A stretch of DNA of 47,628 bases from a virus, in IMG/VR virus record IMGVR_UViG_3300036831_000023, positions 1 to 47,628 of that record; one strand, 5' to 3'. The notes below the pieces were generated by a model, which was not told where the DNA came from, made no database searches, and saw only the letters and a program-made list of their open reading frames with translations. Made by a program: the position numbers and the translations under genes. Positions 13,791 through 19,241 of the stretch are shown here, one piece after another; position 1 is the stretch's first letter, and every line of letters begins with the position of its first letter.

Positions 13791-14008
13791 GCGTCCGAAG
13801 CTCCGAAGATAGTTTGTTTCTTGATTCCTGATGCCTCTGGAGACGAGTCTACCCTGCGCGATGGCGGTGAACTGAACATAGTCCGTCTCATCTTGGTGCA
13901 TCCTTCATGGATACATGCCCAATCCTCGTAAGTGATGCCTCGCTTTTCGGGCTCTTTGTCCATGCTGGAGAACTGCGTGACAAGCCTGTAGACGTGGCGA
14001 TGCATCAT
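13787..14008 (-). CDS. Small hypothetical protein, doubtful C-terminal half
   Basis: 73 residues from ATG at 14008 (or 14005) right after GGGAG. ATGA overlaps join it to both neighbours, which favours this reading. The first half (HRHVYRLVTQFSSMDKEPEK; ITYEDWACIHEGC) is convincing with a Cys pair; the second half (SPPSRRVDSSPEASG) is poor and competes with the other frame at 13790-13901. A frame change near 13895 would join two good halves. Confidence 0.5.
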   Translation of the reverse strand: MMHRHVYRLVTQFSSMDKEPEKRGITYEDWACIHEGCTKMRRTMFSSPPSRRVDSSPEASGIKKQTIFGASDA

Positions 14009-14142
14009 TCTCCCTTGTCGAGACTGTCGAGCCAACCGCGGAACCAGCGTAGATACCACACGCGGTGTACATTGATCTCTGCACGAGCTGTGGCGACGAT
14101 GCGTTGGTCTTCGATGGGGATGATCTCTGCGAAGTAGCTCAT
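14005..14142 (-). CDS. Tiny hypothetical protein
   Basis: 45 residues (MSYFAEIIPIEDQRIVATARA...), ATG at 14142 overlapping the upstream TGA and its own TGA overlapping the next ATG. Ends VHRVWYLRWFRGWLDSLDKGE, rich in Trp and Arg, perhaps a membrane-surface helix. Not recognised; supported only by the coupled gene order. Confidence 0.55.
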   Translation of the reverse strand: MSYFAEIIPIEDQRIVATARAEINVHRVWYLRWFRGWLDSLDKGE

Positions 14143-14312
14143 GCCTCGACCTCCTCCTCGAGGGTGAGTGCCTCAAGGACTGATGGGGAGTGACGGTCGT
14201 CTACGCTCCAGTCATCCCAATTGTCGGTGGAGGCGACCGCTGCTTGTCTTGCTTCTTCCTCCGTGTTTGCTTCGATGGAAACACAAACGGGAATGCGGAA
14301 ACAGTAGATCAT
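14139..14312 (-). CDS. Small acidic hypothetical protein
   Basis: 57 residues from the ATG at 14312 (GGAGGA 4 bases upstream), overlapping the previous TGA. IYCFRIPVCVSIEANTEEEA then ARQAAVASTDNWDDW: strand followed by an Ala-rich helix, as in many small phage proteins with an xxxEEEAxxxA helix. Ends in an acidic tail EALTLEEEVEA. Function unknown. Confidence 0.62.
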   Translation of the reverse strand: MIYCFRIPVCVSIEANTEEEARQAAVASTDNWDDWSVDDRHSPSVLEALTLEEEVEA

Positions 14313-14548
14313 CTGATCCTCCAATCGAGTAGCTTGGCGCAGTATGTGCAGAATGTTGCGTGGATGGGCTGTCCGACTTCCGAGCGATAGAGCAACTCGG
14401 GTAGGGGTGTGTGCTTGCCGATTTTACATCGCCACCGACGATGGAACCACGATGGGCGTGATTTGGGTTGACGACGAATCTTCTCTTTCAGCCAACCCGG
14501 GTGTCGGTGCATGAACCGACGGTTACGTGCGTTGCCACCGCTAGGCAT
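14309..14548 (-). CDS. Small basic Cys/His protein
   Basis: 79 residues, ATG at 14548 overlapping the previous TAA (TAATG). The first half is very basic (NARNRRFMHRHPGWLKEKIR). Then WRCKIGKHTPLPEL and HATFCTYCAKLLDW give C...H...C-x2-C, a possible zinc-binding fold. Probably binds nucleic acid. Not recognised. Confidence 0.62.
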   Translation of the reverse strand: MPSGGNARNRRFMHRHPGWLKEKIRRQPKSRPSWFHRRWRCKIGKHTPLPELLYRSEVGQPIHATFCTYCAKLLDWRIR

Positions 14549-14730
14549 TAGCGATCCTCCAGTAGATCAGATTCGACAGTGCGCGGAACAAATCGCTGAA
14601 CCGAGCAATCGACCTCTTCGACGTATTCTGCGTACTGCATGGACGTTTGGTACTGTGATGCGCGCCAGACTGCATCTTGTCCGTCGCGAGCCTTGACGCG
14701 GTACTCGACGGTGACTATGAACGTGTCCAC
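14548..14730 (-). CDS. Small hypothetical protein
   Basis: 60 residues from a GTG at 14730, adjacent to the upstream stop with GAGGAG 13 bases upstream. MDTFIVTVEYRVKARDGQDAVWRASQ: strand, helix with DAxxxA, then strand. The pattern matches the 57-residue protein at 14139-14312 and the 62-residue protein at 11543-11731. Function unknown. Confidence 0.62.
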   Translation of the reverse strand: MDTFIVTVEYRVKARDGQDAVWRASQYQTSMQYAEYVEEVDCSVQRFVPRTVESDLLEDR

Positions 14731-14925
14731 CTAGATCAGGTTTCTCCTCTCTGCAATCTCATAGGCGGCATTGGAGATGGGGTGCCCTTCCGGGTAGTTA
14801 TCCATCATTGGTTCGAGCAACGCGAGTACTGCTTCATCGTCGTCGCCGAGCAGATCAACTGCCCCCTGTACTTGCTCCTTCGCTCGCTTGCGATCCTCTG
14901 CTAGTCGTTGACTCAGACTAGGCAA
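14731..14925 (-). CDS. Small helical protein
   Basis: 64 residues from a TTG at 14925 with AGGAGG 5-6 bases upstream. Fully helical: LAEDRKRAKEQVQGAVDLL and EAVLALLEPMMDNY. No motif seen. Coupled to its neighbours (2-base gap upstream, direct junction downstream). Confidence 0.6.
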   Translation of the reverse strand: MPSLSQRLAEDRKRAKEQVQGAVDLLGDDDEAVLALLEPMMDNYPEGHPISNAAYEIAERRNLI

Positions 14926-14926
14926 T

Positions 14927-15175
14927 CTACCCTCCTATACTCTCGAGGATGTCATCGACGGATATAAGGCTAACGTCCGACGATATGGTGATGTGGGCGC
15001 ATGACCTACAAGTGCGGAAGATTTTGCCGTCACGACAGTCGCTCAGATAGTTACCCGATTCACTGCCGCATTCCGAACATGGGGATTGTGCATCTTCCGC
15101 GACGATGCGCCTGATTCTGGCACGGCAAGTCTCACGTCTAGCGTTTGCTCGCGCCAATGGGGATTGATTCATCAT
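14927..15175 (-). CDS. Zinc-ribbon protein, first gene of the small-gene operon
   Basis: 82 residues, ATG at 15175. A basic start (RANARRETCRARIRRI) precedes CSECGSESGNYLSDCRDG and RTCRSCAH, a four-Cys zinc ribbon with two C-x2-C knuckles (CSEC, CRSC). Likely binds nucleic acid, possibly a transcription factor. The promoter -10 lies 7 bases from the ATG so the message should have no leader. No clear ribosome site is present. Confidence 0.68.
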   Translation of the reverse strand: MMNQSPLARANARRETCRARIRRIVAEDAQSPCSECGSESGNYLSDCRDGKIFRTCRSCAHITISSDVSLISVDDILESIGG

Positions 15176-15182
15176 TACCTAG

Positions 15183-15211
15183 ATCATATCAAAACCGCAG
15201 CGAAATATCAA
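15183..15211 (-). promoter_or_regulatory. sigma70-like promoter, leaderless geometry
   Basis: Minus strand TTGATA (15206-15211), 17-base spacer, TATGAT (15183-15188). Seven bases separate the -10 from the ATG at 15175, so the start codon should be at or next to the first base of the transcript. It drives the chain of small genes to the left. Confidence 0.75.
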
Positions 15212-15258
15212 CTGCTACGAGGATGCTAGGCTGAGAGATAAATGGCCGTTCCCCTGAT

Positions 15259-15308
15259 ACCAGTCACGGATTCGGACCAGATATAGGGCTTGACTGTAGC
15301 TATAAGGC
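15259..15308. repeat. 50-bp conserved noncoding element, copy 1
   Basis: Shares ACCAGTCA, TCGGACCAGAT and AGCTATAAGGC at exact spacing (5 and 15 variable bases between) with 16232-16281. It sits downstream of the first small HTH gene, between its hairpin and the next promoter. No coding frame is shared. Confidence 0.75.
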
Positions 15309-15324
15309 TAGTGGTAGGGCAAAG

Positions 15325-15360
15325 TGAAGGGCACACGGCTTGCGGACCGTATGCCCTTCA
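15325..15360 (-). terminator. Hairpin after the first small HTH gene
   Basis: TGAAGGGCA-C-ACGG pairs with CCGT-A-TGCCCTTCA (13 pairs, one mismatch) around an 8-base loop. It follows the stop of the leftward HTH gene by 16 bases. There is no clear T-tract on that strand, so it may be a terminator or an RNA-stabilising hairpin. Confidence 0.6.
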
Positions 15361-15375
15361 GTATGGGGGGGGGAA

Positions 15376-15591
15376 CTACGACTCGTCCTCGACCTTGCTG
15401 GACGATGCCTGCTTGAAGTGCTTGATCGTGGCCTGTGCTTGTTCACGAGTCAGCACCCAGGAAGTTCCCTTCGCATCCGTTGGGCGAGTGTACGCCTTGC
15501 GGAGATACGCGCGGACCTGCTTCCCGCTGATGCCGAGGGACTCGGCGATCTGCTCGGGGTTGTACGTCTTGGTCTCGGTCTTCGTTGCCAT
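15376..15591 (-). CDS. Small HTH DNA-binding protein 1, probable autoregulator
   Basis: 71 residues, ATG at 15591 with GGGAGGTG upstream. YNPEQIAESLGISGKQVRAYLRKAY is a helix-turn-helix, followed by SWVLTREQAQATIKHF. Closely similar to the protein at 16536-16730 (LGISGKxVRxYLR, RPxDAKGTxWVL shared) and more distantly to the folded domain of the histone-like protein. Its promoter contains a 9-bp inverted repeat over the -10 box, as expected for self-repression. Probably a phage switch or DNA-coating protein. Confidence 0.8.
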   Translation of the reverse strand: MATKTETKTYNPEQIAESLGISGKQVRAYLRKAYTRPTDAKGTSWVLTREQAQATIKHFKQASSSKVEDES

Positions 15592-15622
15592 ATTGTCACC
15601 TCCCTTCGGTGCGTGGTGTGAA

Positions 15623-15645
15623 TTGACATACCTCTAGTATATCAA
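15623..15645. promoter_or_regulatory. Palindromic operator over the HTH 1 promoter
   Basis: TTGACATAC and GTATATCAA (8 of 9 complementary) around CTCTA. It covers the -10 box of the HTH 1 promoter. Spacing and position fit a dimeric repressor site, most simply for the HTH protein it controls. Confidence 0.6.
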
Positions 15646-15664
15646 ATCGCAGACCGCATGTCAA
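15636..15664 (-). promoter_or_regulatory. Strong sigma70-like promoter for small HTH gene 1
   Basis: Minus strand TTGACA (15659-15664), 17-base spacer, TATACT (15636-15641). The HTH gene ATG is 45 bases from the -10 box, with a good ribosome site. Confidence 0.82.
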
Positions 15665-15717
15665 CTGTCCCAAGTACCGTGGTACCAACAGTTATGCTAT
15701 CTCTACCGATAGATTAG

Positions 15718-15746
15718 TTGACACTGGCTTCGGGATTTGTTATCAT
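15718..15746 (+). promoter_or_regulatory. Strong sigma70-like promoter for small terminase gene, leaderless geometry
   Basis: TTGACA (15718-15723), 17-base spacer, TATCAT (15741-15746). Seven bases then separate the -10 from the GTG at 15754, so the message should begin with the start codon. Confidence 0.8.
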
Positions 15747-15753
15747 AGTCCTT

Positions 15754-16242
15754 GTGTCTTCACAGGCTCTGGTACCAGTTGGTCCCGCCACAAATGAGCC
15801 AAATCAAGACCTCGAGAGTGGAATTGGACCACTTCCTGACCTCTCAGATAAGAGAACTCTCCAAAATCAGGTAGTTGAACTATATGGCCACGGATATACT
15901 CGCGGTCAGATAGCAAAAGCTCTCGTAAATCATCTCGCGCCGAAGAAGCGGCACAATGAGCAGCTTCAGTACCGCTACAAACGAGCGCGAAGCATCCTCA
16001 GACGATGGGAACACGCCAAGTGGTTCCGCGATCAGGTCTGGGACAATGCGCTTGTCAGGTTAGACCTCGAGAATCCTCGCATCTTACAGGCTGTGGCGTC
16101 ATCCGCCAAACGTGGACGCGTTGACGCAGCCAAGCTTGCGCTTGAGATTACGGCGCGGCACGTCGCTAATGAGACTCGCATGGTTACTGCCGTCCAGGTG
16201 AATATCGCCAACGGACTTCCTCGACCAGGTGACCAGTCATAG
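15754..16242 (+). CDS. Probable terminase small subunit
   Basis: 162 residues from the GTG at 15754. A longer frame to 15718 is excluded because it would start inside the promoter. An HTH-like N-terminal part (LQNQVVELYGHGYTRGQIAKAL) precedes a helical domain and the C-terminal GRVDAAKLALEITARHVANE followed by VTAVQVNIANGLPRP. This last segment is characteristic of many small terminases, whose C-terminus contacts the portal or large subunit. It would recognise packaging sites. Unusually it lies about 4.1 kb before the large terminase and has its own promoter. An alternative is a plain DNA-binding regulator. Confidence 0.72.
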   Translation: MSSQALVPVGPATNEPNQDLESGIGPLPDLSDKRTLQNQVVELYGHGYTRGQIAKALVNHLAPKKRHNEQLQYRYKRARSILRRWEHAKWFRDQVWDNALVRLDLENPRILQAVASSAKRGRVDAAKLALEITARHVANETRMVTAVQVNIANGLPRPGDQS

Positions 16243-16281
16243 ACTCGGACCAGATTCAGAGCCGCGCTAGAGCTATAAGGC
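16232..16281. repeat. 50-bp conserved noncoding element, copy 2
   Basis: Same length and same three blocks as 15259-15308 (ACCAGTCA, TCGGACCAGAT, AGCTATAAGGC). It overlaps the last codons of the small terminase gene by 11 bases and lies left of the terminator of a small leftward gene. As with copy 1, it is found downstream of a small HTH gene, suggesting gene and element duplicated together. Confidence 0.75.
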
Positions 16282-16289
16282 CCACGAGT

Positions 16290-16308
16290 GAAACCCGCCG
16301 TAGCGGGT
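16290..16308 (-). terminator. Intrinsic terminator-like hairpin
   Basis: ACCCGC-CGTA-GCGGGT, six G-C-rich pairs with a 4-base loop, directly after the stop of the 55-residue leftward gene and followed by TTTCACT on that strand. It may work in both directions and end the small terminase message too. Confidence 0.65.
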
Positions 16309-16475
16309 CAGACGGGAATCGTGAAGCGGTGGTCGTAGGGGTATCGTCGTACCTGACGGATGCGGTATCGATGTTCGGCACCGATACAGTTCCACAGCAT
16401 GATGCGGAGAATGAAGTTGTCATGCCGCAGCGCCCAATACTCGCGGATGACTTCAGTGTACGGACCTTTGATCAT
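16308..16475 (-). CDS. Small basic hypothetical protein
   Basis: 55 residues (MIKGPYTEVIREYWALRHDN...), ATG at 16475 with AAGGAG 6 bases upstream. Helical first half, then basic and aromatic end (HRYRIRQVRRYPYDHRFTIPV). It follows the second HTH gene in the same direction. Not recognised. Shorter than usual gene cut-offs but supported by ribosome site and terminator. Confidence 0.65.
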   Translation of the reverse strand: MIKGPYTEVIREYWALRHDNFILRIMLWNCIGAEHRYRIRQVRRYPYDHRFTIPV

Positions 16476-16506
16476 CGTGCTCCTTTCGGTTGGTGGGATT
16501 GGGGAA

Positions 16507-16525
16507 GGGGCGCGCGAAGCGCCCC
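16507..16525 (-). terminator. Hairpin after the second small HTH gene
   Basis: GGGGCGC-GCGAA-GCGCCCC, seven G-C pairs with a GNRA-like loop, 11 bases after the HTH stop. No T-tract; may attenuate transcription into the next small gene. Confidence 0.55.
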
Positions 16526-16535
16526 AACCTCAACC

Positions 16536-16730
16536 TCACGCCTCGGGGTTGCGGGACTTGAAGTGCGCGACGGTCTGCTTCGCCTGATCGGCGGACAGAA
16601 CCCACGTCGTGCCCTTCGCGTCTGCGGGGCGCGTGAACGTCGAGCGCAGGTACGAGCGAACGACCTTGCCCGAGATGCCGAGCTGCTTCGCGATCTCGTC
16701 AGGACGATACATCTTCGCGGACGTTGCCAT
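16536..16730 (-). CDS. Small HTH DNA-binding protein 2, probable autoregulator
   Basis: 64 residues from the ATG at 16730 (GGGAGGG upstream). YRPDEIAKQLGISGKVVRSYLR is the HTH, then RPADAKGTTWVLSADQAKQT. Clear paralogue of the protein at 15376-15591. Its promoter carries a 7-bp perfect inverted repeat around the -10 box. The upstream in-frame extension to 16793 starts inside the promoter and is rejected. Confidence 0.8.
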   Translation of the reverse strand: MATSAKMYRPDEIAKQLGISGKVVRSYLRSTFTRPADAKGTTWVLSADQAKQTVAHFKSRNPEA

Positions 16731-16764
16731 GTTCCCTCCCTTCGCGGTGATGGGGTTTGTGTTC

Positions 16765-16787
16765 ATGTACGTAGTATATGCGTACAT
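16765..16787. promoter_or_regulatory. Palindromic operator over the HTH 2 promoter
   Basis: ATGTACG and CGTACAT, a perfect 7-bp dyad separated by 9 bases, centred on the -10 box. The sequence differs from the operator of HTH 1 but the position relative to the -10 is the same. Confidence 0.62.
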
Positions 16788-16801
16788 CGCCAACGTGTCA
16801 A
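16773..16801 (-). promoter_or_regulatory. Strong sigma70-like promoter for small HTH gene 2
   Basis: Minus strand TTGACA (16796-16801), 17-base spacer, TATACT (16773-16778); both hexamers equal those of the HTH 1 promoter. Confidence 0.82.
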
Positions 16802-16962
16802 TAGCAATTTACAAAATCATTACAAGTTGAGTTCTTTGTGCACGCAACAATCCCCGCCTACGTGCGCGCGAAGGAGGAATTTGACACGGAATTTTTCGTG
16901 TGAGAGCGTAGCGAGAAGGACGCGAAAGATCTGGCCCAAGCAGATCCACTATAGAGGATGCC

Positions 16963-17244
16963 ATGCCAACGGGTAGACCTCTCAAATACGAGAAGTTCGT
17001 CTACGAGGCGATTAAGTCGCCTCTTCACCTGGTACCACCTGATGGAGCGCATCGCGTCTATCTCCACAGTGAGGTTGCGTACATCCGCTATCGCTTCACT
17101 GACGATGAGCGTGAGCTGCTCTCAGGCGAGGGATTCCCTCTGCTGCCTGACTACCCCGATGAGTTCGACACCGACCTACACAGGCTGTGGGTCGTTGCGG
17201 GGACATCCGATTCTGCGTTGTCAGTCTATTGGTACGGGACCTAG
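16963..17244 (+). CDS. Small hypothetical protein, first late gene
   Basis: 93 residues, ATG at 16963. Begins PTGRPLKYEKFVYEAIKSPL and ends LWVVAGTSDSALSVYWYGT; mostly beta with a helical start. Not recognised. A TATAGA box at 16950-16955 lies at the leaderless distance but no -35 is visible, so how the late block is started remains open. The 160 bases before it contain no convincing gene. Confidence 0.65.
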   Translation: MPTGRPLKYEKFVYEAIKSPLHLVPPDGAHRVYLHSEVAYIRYRFTDDERELLSGEGFPLLPDYPDEFDTDLHRLWVVAGTSDSALSVYWYGT

Positions 17245-17252
17245 GAGGCAAC

Positions 17253-17375
17253 ATGTTCGAGCAGTACGCATGGCTCTTCATTCCGCTATTCGCCGCTCTC
17301 GCCTTCGTGGCGGGGTGGTGCGGTAGCTGGGCGCGCGAAGTCGTTCAGAGGAGCGCACGGTGGGCACGTCGGTAG
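17253..17375 (+). CDS. Small single-pass membrane protein
   Basis: 40 residues (MFEQYAWLFIPLFAALAFVAG...), ATG at 17253 after AGGAGG. One hydrophobic segment (residues 6-24) followed by a basic tail WAREVVQRSARWARR, so the C-terminus should face the cytosol. Function unknown; the gene overlaps the next by 16 bases. Confidence 0.68.
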   Translation: MFEQYAWLFIPLFAALAFVAGWCGSWAREVVQRSARWARR

Positions 17376-17920
17376 ATCAGCTCAAGCCAGGCGTCGAGCG
17401 CTGGGCTATTAAGACCGGTGTCGATGCTCAGGCAACTGACGTCGTGTCGGCGGTAACGCCCGTCGCGATTCTTGACCTCATAGGTCGGCAGGCGCCTGCT
17501 GACCCGGATACGGTTGCTGATCGCGATGCGCCGGTGGAGCTAACCACCTATGAAGTCACGGCAACGCTGATCGGTTACAAGCTAGAAGCGGATGGCGACT
17601 ATCACCTGGTCCTCGACGATGGTCAGGGCCACACGATGATCGCTGAGATCCCCGACCCCGCCTTCTGCGCACAGAGCCTGTGGTTGGCAGAGATCACTGC
17701 ATCCCGCAAAGCGTTCGATGGTAAGTTCGGACCTCAGATCGCTGCGCTCAAGGTGATGATGGTATCGCTCGCCGCGAACGAGGGTGTCCCGATGATCACC
17801 AAGGTCTCGGTGCCTGTCGTTGTGACCGGCATCGGTTTCTTCGACCGCCTTCACGGTCAGACGGGCGTAGCGCCTAACGGCATCGAACTTCACCCCGTGC
17901 TGGACATCTCATTCGGATAG
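17360..17920 (+). CDS. Conserved hypothetical protein with GVAPNGIELHP motif
   Basis: 186 residues from a GTG at 17360 with GAGGAG upstream. The central part YEVTATLIGYKLEADGDYHLVLDD with GHTMIAEIPDP, and the end VVVTGIGFFDRLHGQTGVAPNGIELHPVLDI, form a pattern seen in many bacterial secreted or hypothetical proteins, probably an OB-like beta barrel. No signal peptide is present here. Possibly a virion decoration or host-interaction protein. Function not established. Confidence 0.72.
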   Translation: MGTSVDQLKPGVERWAIKTGVDAQATDVVSAVTPVAILDLIGRQAPADPDTVADRDAPVELTTYEVTATLIGYKLEADGDYHLVLDDGQGHTMIAEIPDPAFCAQSLWLAEITASRKAFDGKFGPQIAALKVMMVSLAANEGVPMITKVSVPVVVTGIGFFDRLHGQTGVAPNGIELHPVLDISFG

Positions 17921-17928
17921 GAGGGGTA

Positions 17929-18039
17929 ATGCTTGCCTACCTGATCGCTGCCTCGGTCAATCTCGTTACCGTCATTGAAGTGCTTGCGGTGATCGCACTT
18001 CTCGCCTTTATCTTCTACCTCGTGAGGGGTAGATTGTGA
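17929..18039 (+). CDS. Tiny membrane protein
   Basis: 36 residues (MLAYLIAASVNLVTVIEVLA...), ATG at 17929 after GAGGGG. Almost all hydrophobic, one long transmembrane helix ending LVRGRL. Stop overlaps the next GTG. Function unknown. Confidence 0.62.
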   Translation: MLAYLIAASVNLVTVIEVLAVIALLAFIFYLVRGRL

Positions 18040-18233
18040 AGAAGCTTGCCTATGTAGTTATAGGCGCTGCGGTTGTCGCCGGTATCGCGGTCATCCTCGC
18101 AGTGATCTTCGACCACGACCATACACCAACACCCATGCCCACCACAACTACCCTGCCGACGACCACGACTACACCGCACGCCTCGTGCAAGGGTGATCGT
18201 GACCGCGACTGCGCCAAGGAGCCCAATGGCTAA
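18036..18233 (+). CDS. Small membrane-anchored protein with Thr/Pro-rich tail
   Basis: 65 residues from a GTG at 18036 overlapping the previous stop. Residues 4-26 form one membrane segment (LAYVVIGAAVVAGIAVILAV), followed by PTPMPTTTTLPTTTTTPHAS and a charged end with two Cys. The tail looks exposed outside the membrane and possibly glycosylated. Not recognised. Confidence 0.62.
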   Translation: MKKLAYVVIGAAVVAGIAVILAVIFDHDHTPTPMPTTTTLPTTTTTPHASCKGDRDRDCAKEPNG

Positions 18234-18426
18234 GAAGAAGCGCACGGGCAAGCTTAACATCAAGATCAAGAAGTCCAAACAGGGTTCGCTTCGCGCCGCG
18301 ACCGGTACTCCCAAGGGCAAGAAGATCCCCATGTCTACACTCAACCGCCTCAAGAAGTCTGGGTCGCCGGCGATGCGTAAGAAGGCCACCTTCGCCAAAA
18401 ATGCTCGCAGTTGGGGTCACCGCTAA
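18226..18426 (+). CDS. Small Lys-rich protein
   Basis: 66 residues from the ATG at 18226 with AAGGAG upstream. Highly basic throughout (KKKRTGKLNIKIKKSKQGSL; MRKKATFAKNARSWG). Could bind DNA or coat packaged genome. Overlaps both neighbours. Not recognised. Confidence 0.65.
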   Translation: MAKKKRTGKLNIKIKKSKQGSLRAATGTPKGKKIPMSTLNRLKKSGSPAMRKKATFAKNARSWGHR

Positions 18427-18608
18427 TGGCGCGTGGTCCTAAGGTCGGCTTCCGTGTCCGTAGGCGCAGTGGTACTGCTAGCGGGTTCAGCGCTCAGCAT
18501 CGTGCGGGCGCGGGTCCTAAGTCGTGGAAGACCTCGGTAGGCAAAGCTACTAACGCGTGGTCTAGCACTCGACGCCCACGCACTGGAAGGAGAAAGAGAC
18601 CTATATGA
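18426..18608 (+). CDS. Small Arg-rich protein
   Basis: 60 residues from the ATG at 18426 (TAATG overlap). Basic and Ser/Gly-rich, ending SSTRRPRTGRRKRPI. Likely nucleic-acid binding. Follows a Lys-rich protein of the same size, so the pair may act together. Unknown function. Confidence 0.6.
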   Translation: MARGPKVGFRVRRRSGTASGFSAQHRAGAGPKSWKTSVGKATNAWSSTRRPRTGRRKRPI

Positions 18609-18805
18609 GCGACAGATATGCAGGTGCTAGCGCCACAGGCGATTGCGGCAGTCCTGGTCCAGGCGCTGATTTCCCCACGGGGATGCAGAGCGATGGCACG
18701 GAGGGCGGAGCAGATCCCGCCGGCCTGCCGGGGGGCGGTAGCGACGTAATGCCGACCGCAGATTCGTCCACAGCGAATCAGCCTCGCCCTGAGGACTTCA
18801 TGTGA
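18605..18805 (+). CDS. Small Gly/Asp-rich, disordered protein
   Basis: 66 residues, ATG at 18605 overlapping the previous TGA. Low-complexity composition (GADFPTGMQSDGTEGGADPA) without predicted secondary structure. ATGA and GTG overlaps keep it in the translational chain. Function unknown. Confidence 0.55.
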   Translation: MSDRYAGASATGDCGSPGPGADFPTGMQSDGTEGGADPAGLPGGGSDVMPTADSSTANQPRPEDFM

Positions 18806-19239
18806 TCCGCCTACTCGCACACCTCACCACACTGTGGGGCGTTGTCAATGCCGGCGTTGATCAGTTCAACGCGCTCGCAGGTAAGAAGCTGTGGCAGGAC
18901 GTCGTCAGTAACCAAGCGCTTACCACAGGCAGCGTCTTTAACTACGACGCTGAGTGCACCTCTACTGATTGGCTTGTGATCGAGGCCGAGTTGACCGGTG
19001 CCGCCTCCGGTGACCTCAGCATCACAGTCACTCCCTATGAGGCGGACGGCATCACACTGCAGTCTAACACGCCTCTCGCACCCGTCTCCTCTGCAGGGCC
19101 GACGTTCGGTGGCGGCGTCTCCCAGTTCCTCGGCAAGTACGACGTACTGGGCATCCGTCGAGTCCGTATCACTGCGAAGAACAACAACGCCGGCACTCAA
19201 ACACTCAACCGCCTCTCCTGGCGCGCGCAGGGATACTAG
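18802..19239 (+). CDS. Beta-rich probable minor virion protein
   Basis: 145 residues from a GTG at 18802 with GAGGA upstream. After a short helical start (LLAHLTTLWGVVNAGVDQFN), the rest alternates strands: GSVFNYDAECTSTDWLVIEA, DLSITVTPYEADG, VRITAKNNNAGTQT. This resembles small decoration or appendage domains. The order before the terminase suggests a structural gene. No specific family recognised. Confidence 0.65.
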   Translation: MIRLLAHLTTLWGVVNAGVDQFNALAGKKLWQDVVSNQALTTGSVFNYDAECTSTDWLVIEAELTGAASGDLSITVTPYEADGITLQSNTPLAPVSSAGPTFGGGVSQFLGKYDVLGIRRVRITAKNNNAGTQTLNRLSWRAQGY

Positions 19240-19241
19240 AC

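Noticed and set aside
15259-15320. tRNA-like appearance (GGATTCGGACC, AGCTATAAGGC)
   Set aside because: No cloverleaf with paired acceptor, D and T arms can be drawn on either strand.
15718-15753. Longer N-terminus of the small terminase from a TTG at 15718
   Set aside because: The TTG is part of the -35 box of the promoter itself.
16731-16793. Longer N-terminus for small HTH protein 2
   Set aside because: Begins within the promoter; the ATG at 16730 has a good ribosome site and matches the paralogue.
16944-16958. CACTATAGAGG resembling a T7-type promoter core
   Set aside because: No phage RNA polymerase gene was found and the rest of the 23-base consensus is missing.
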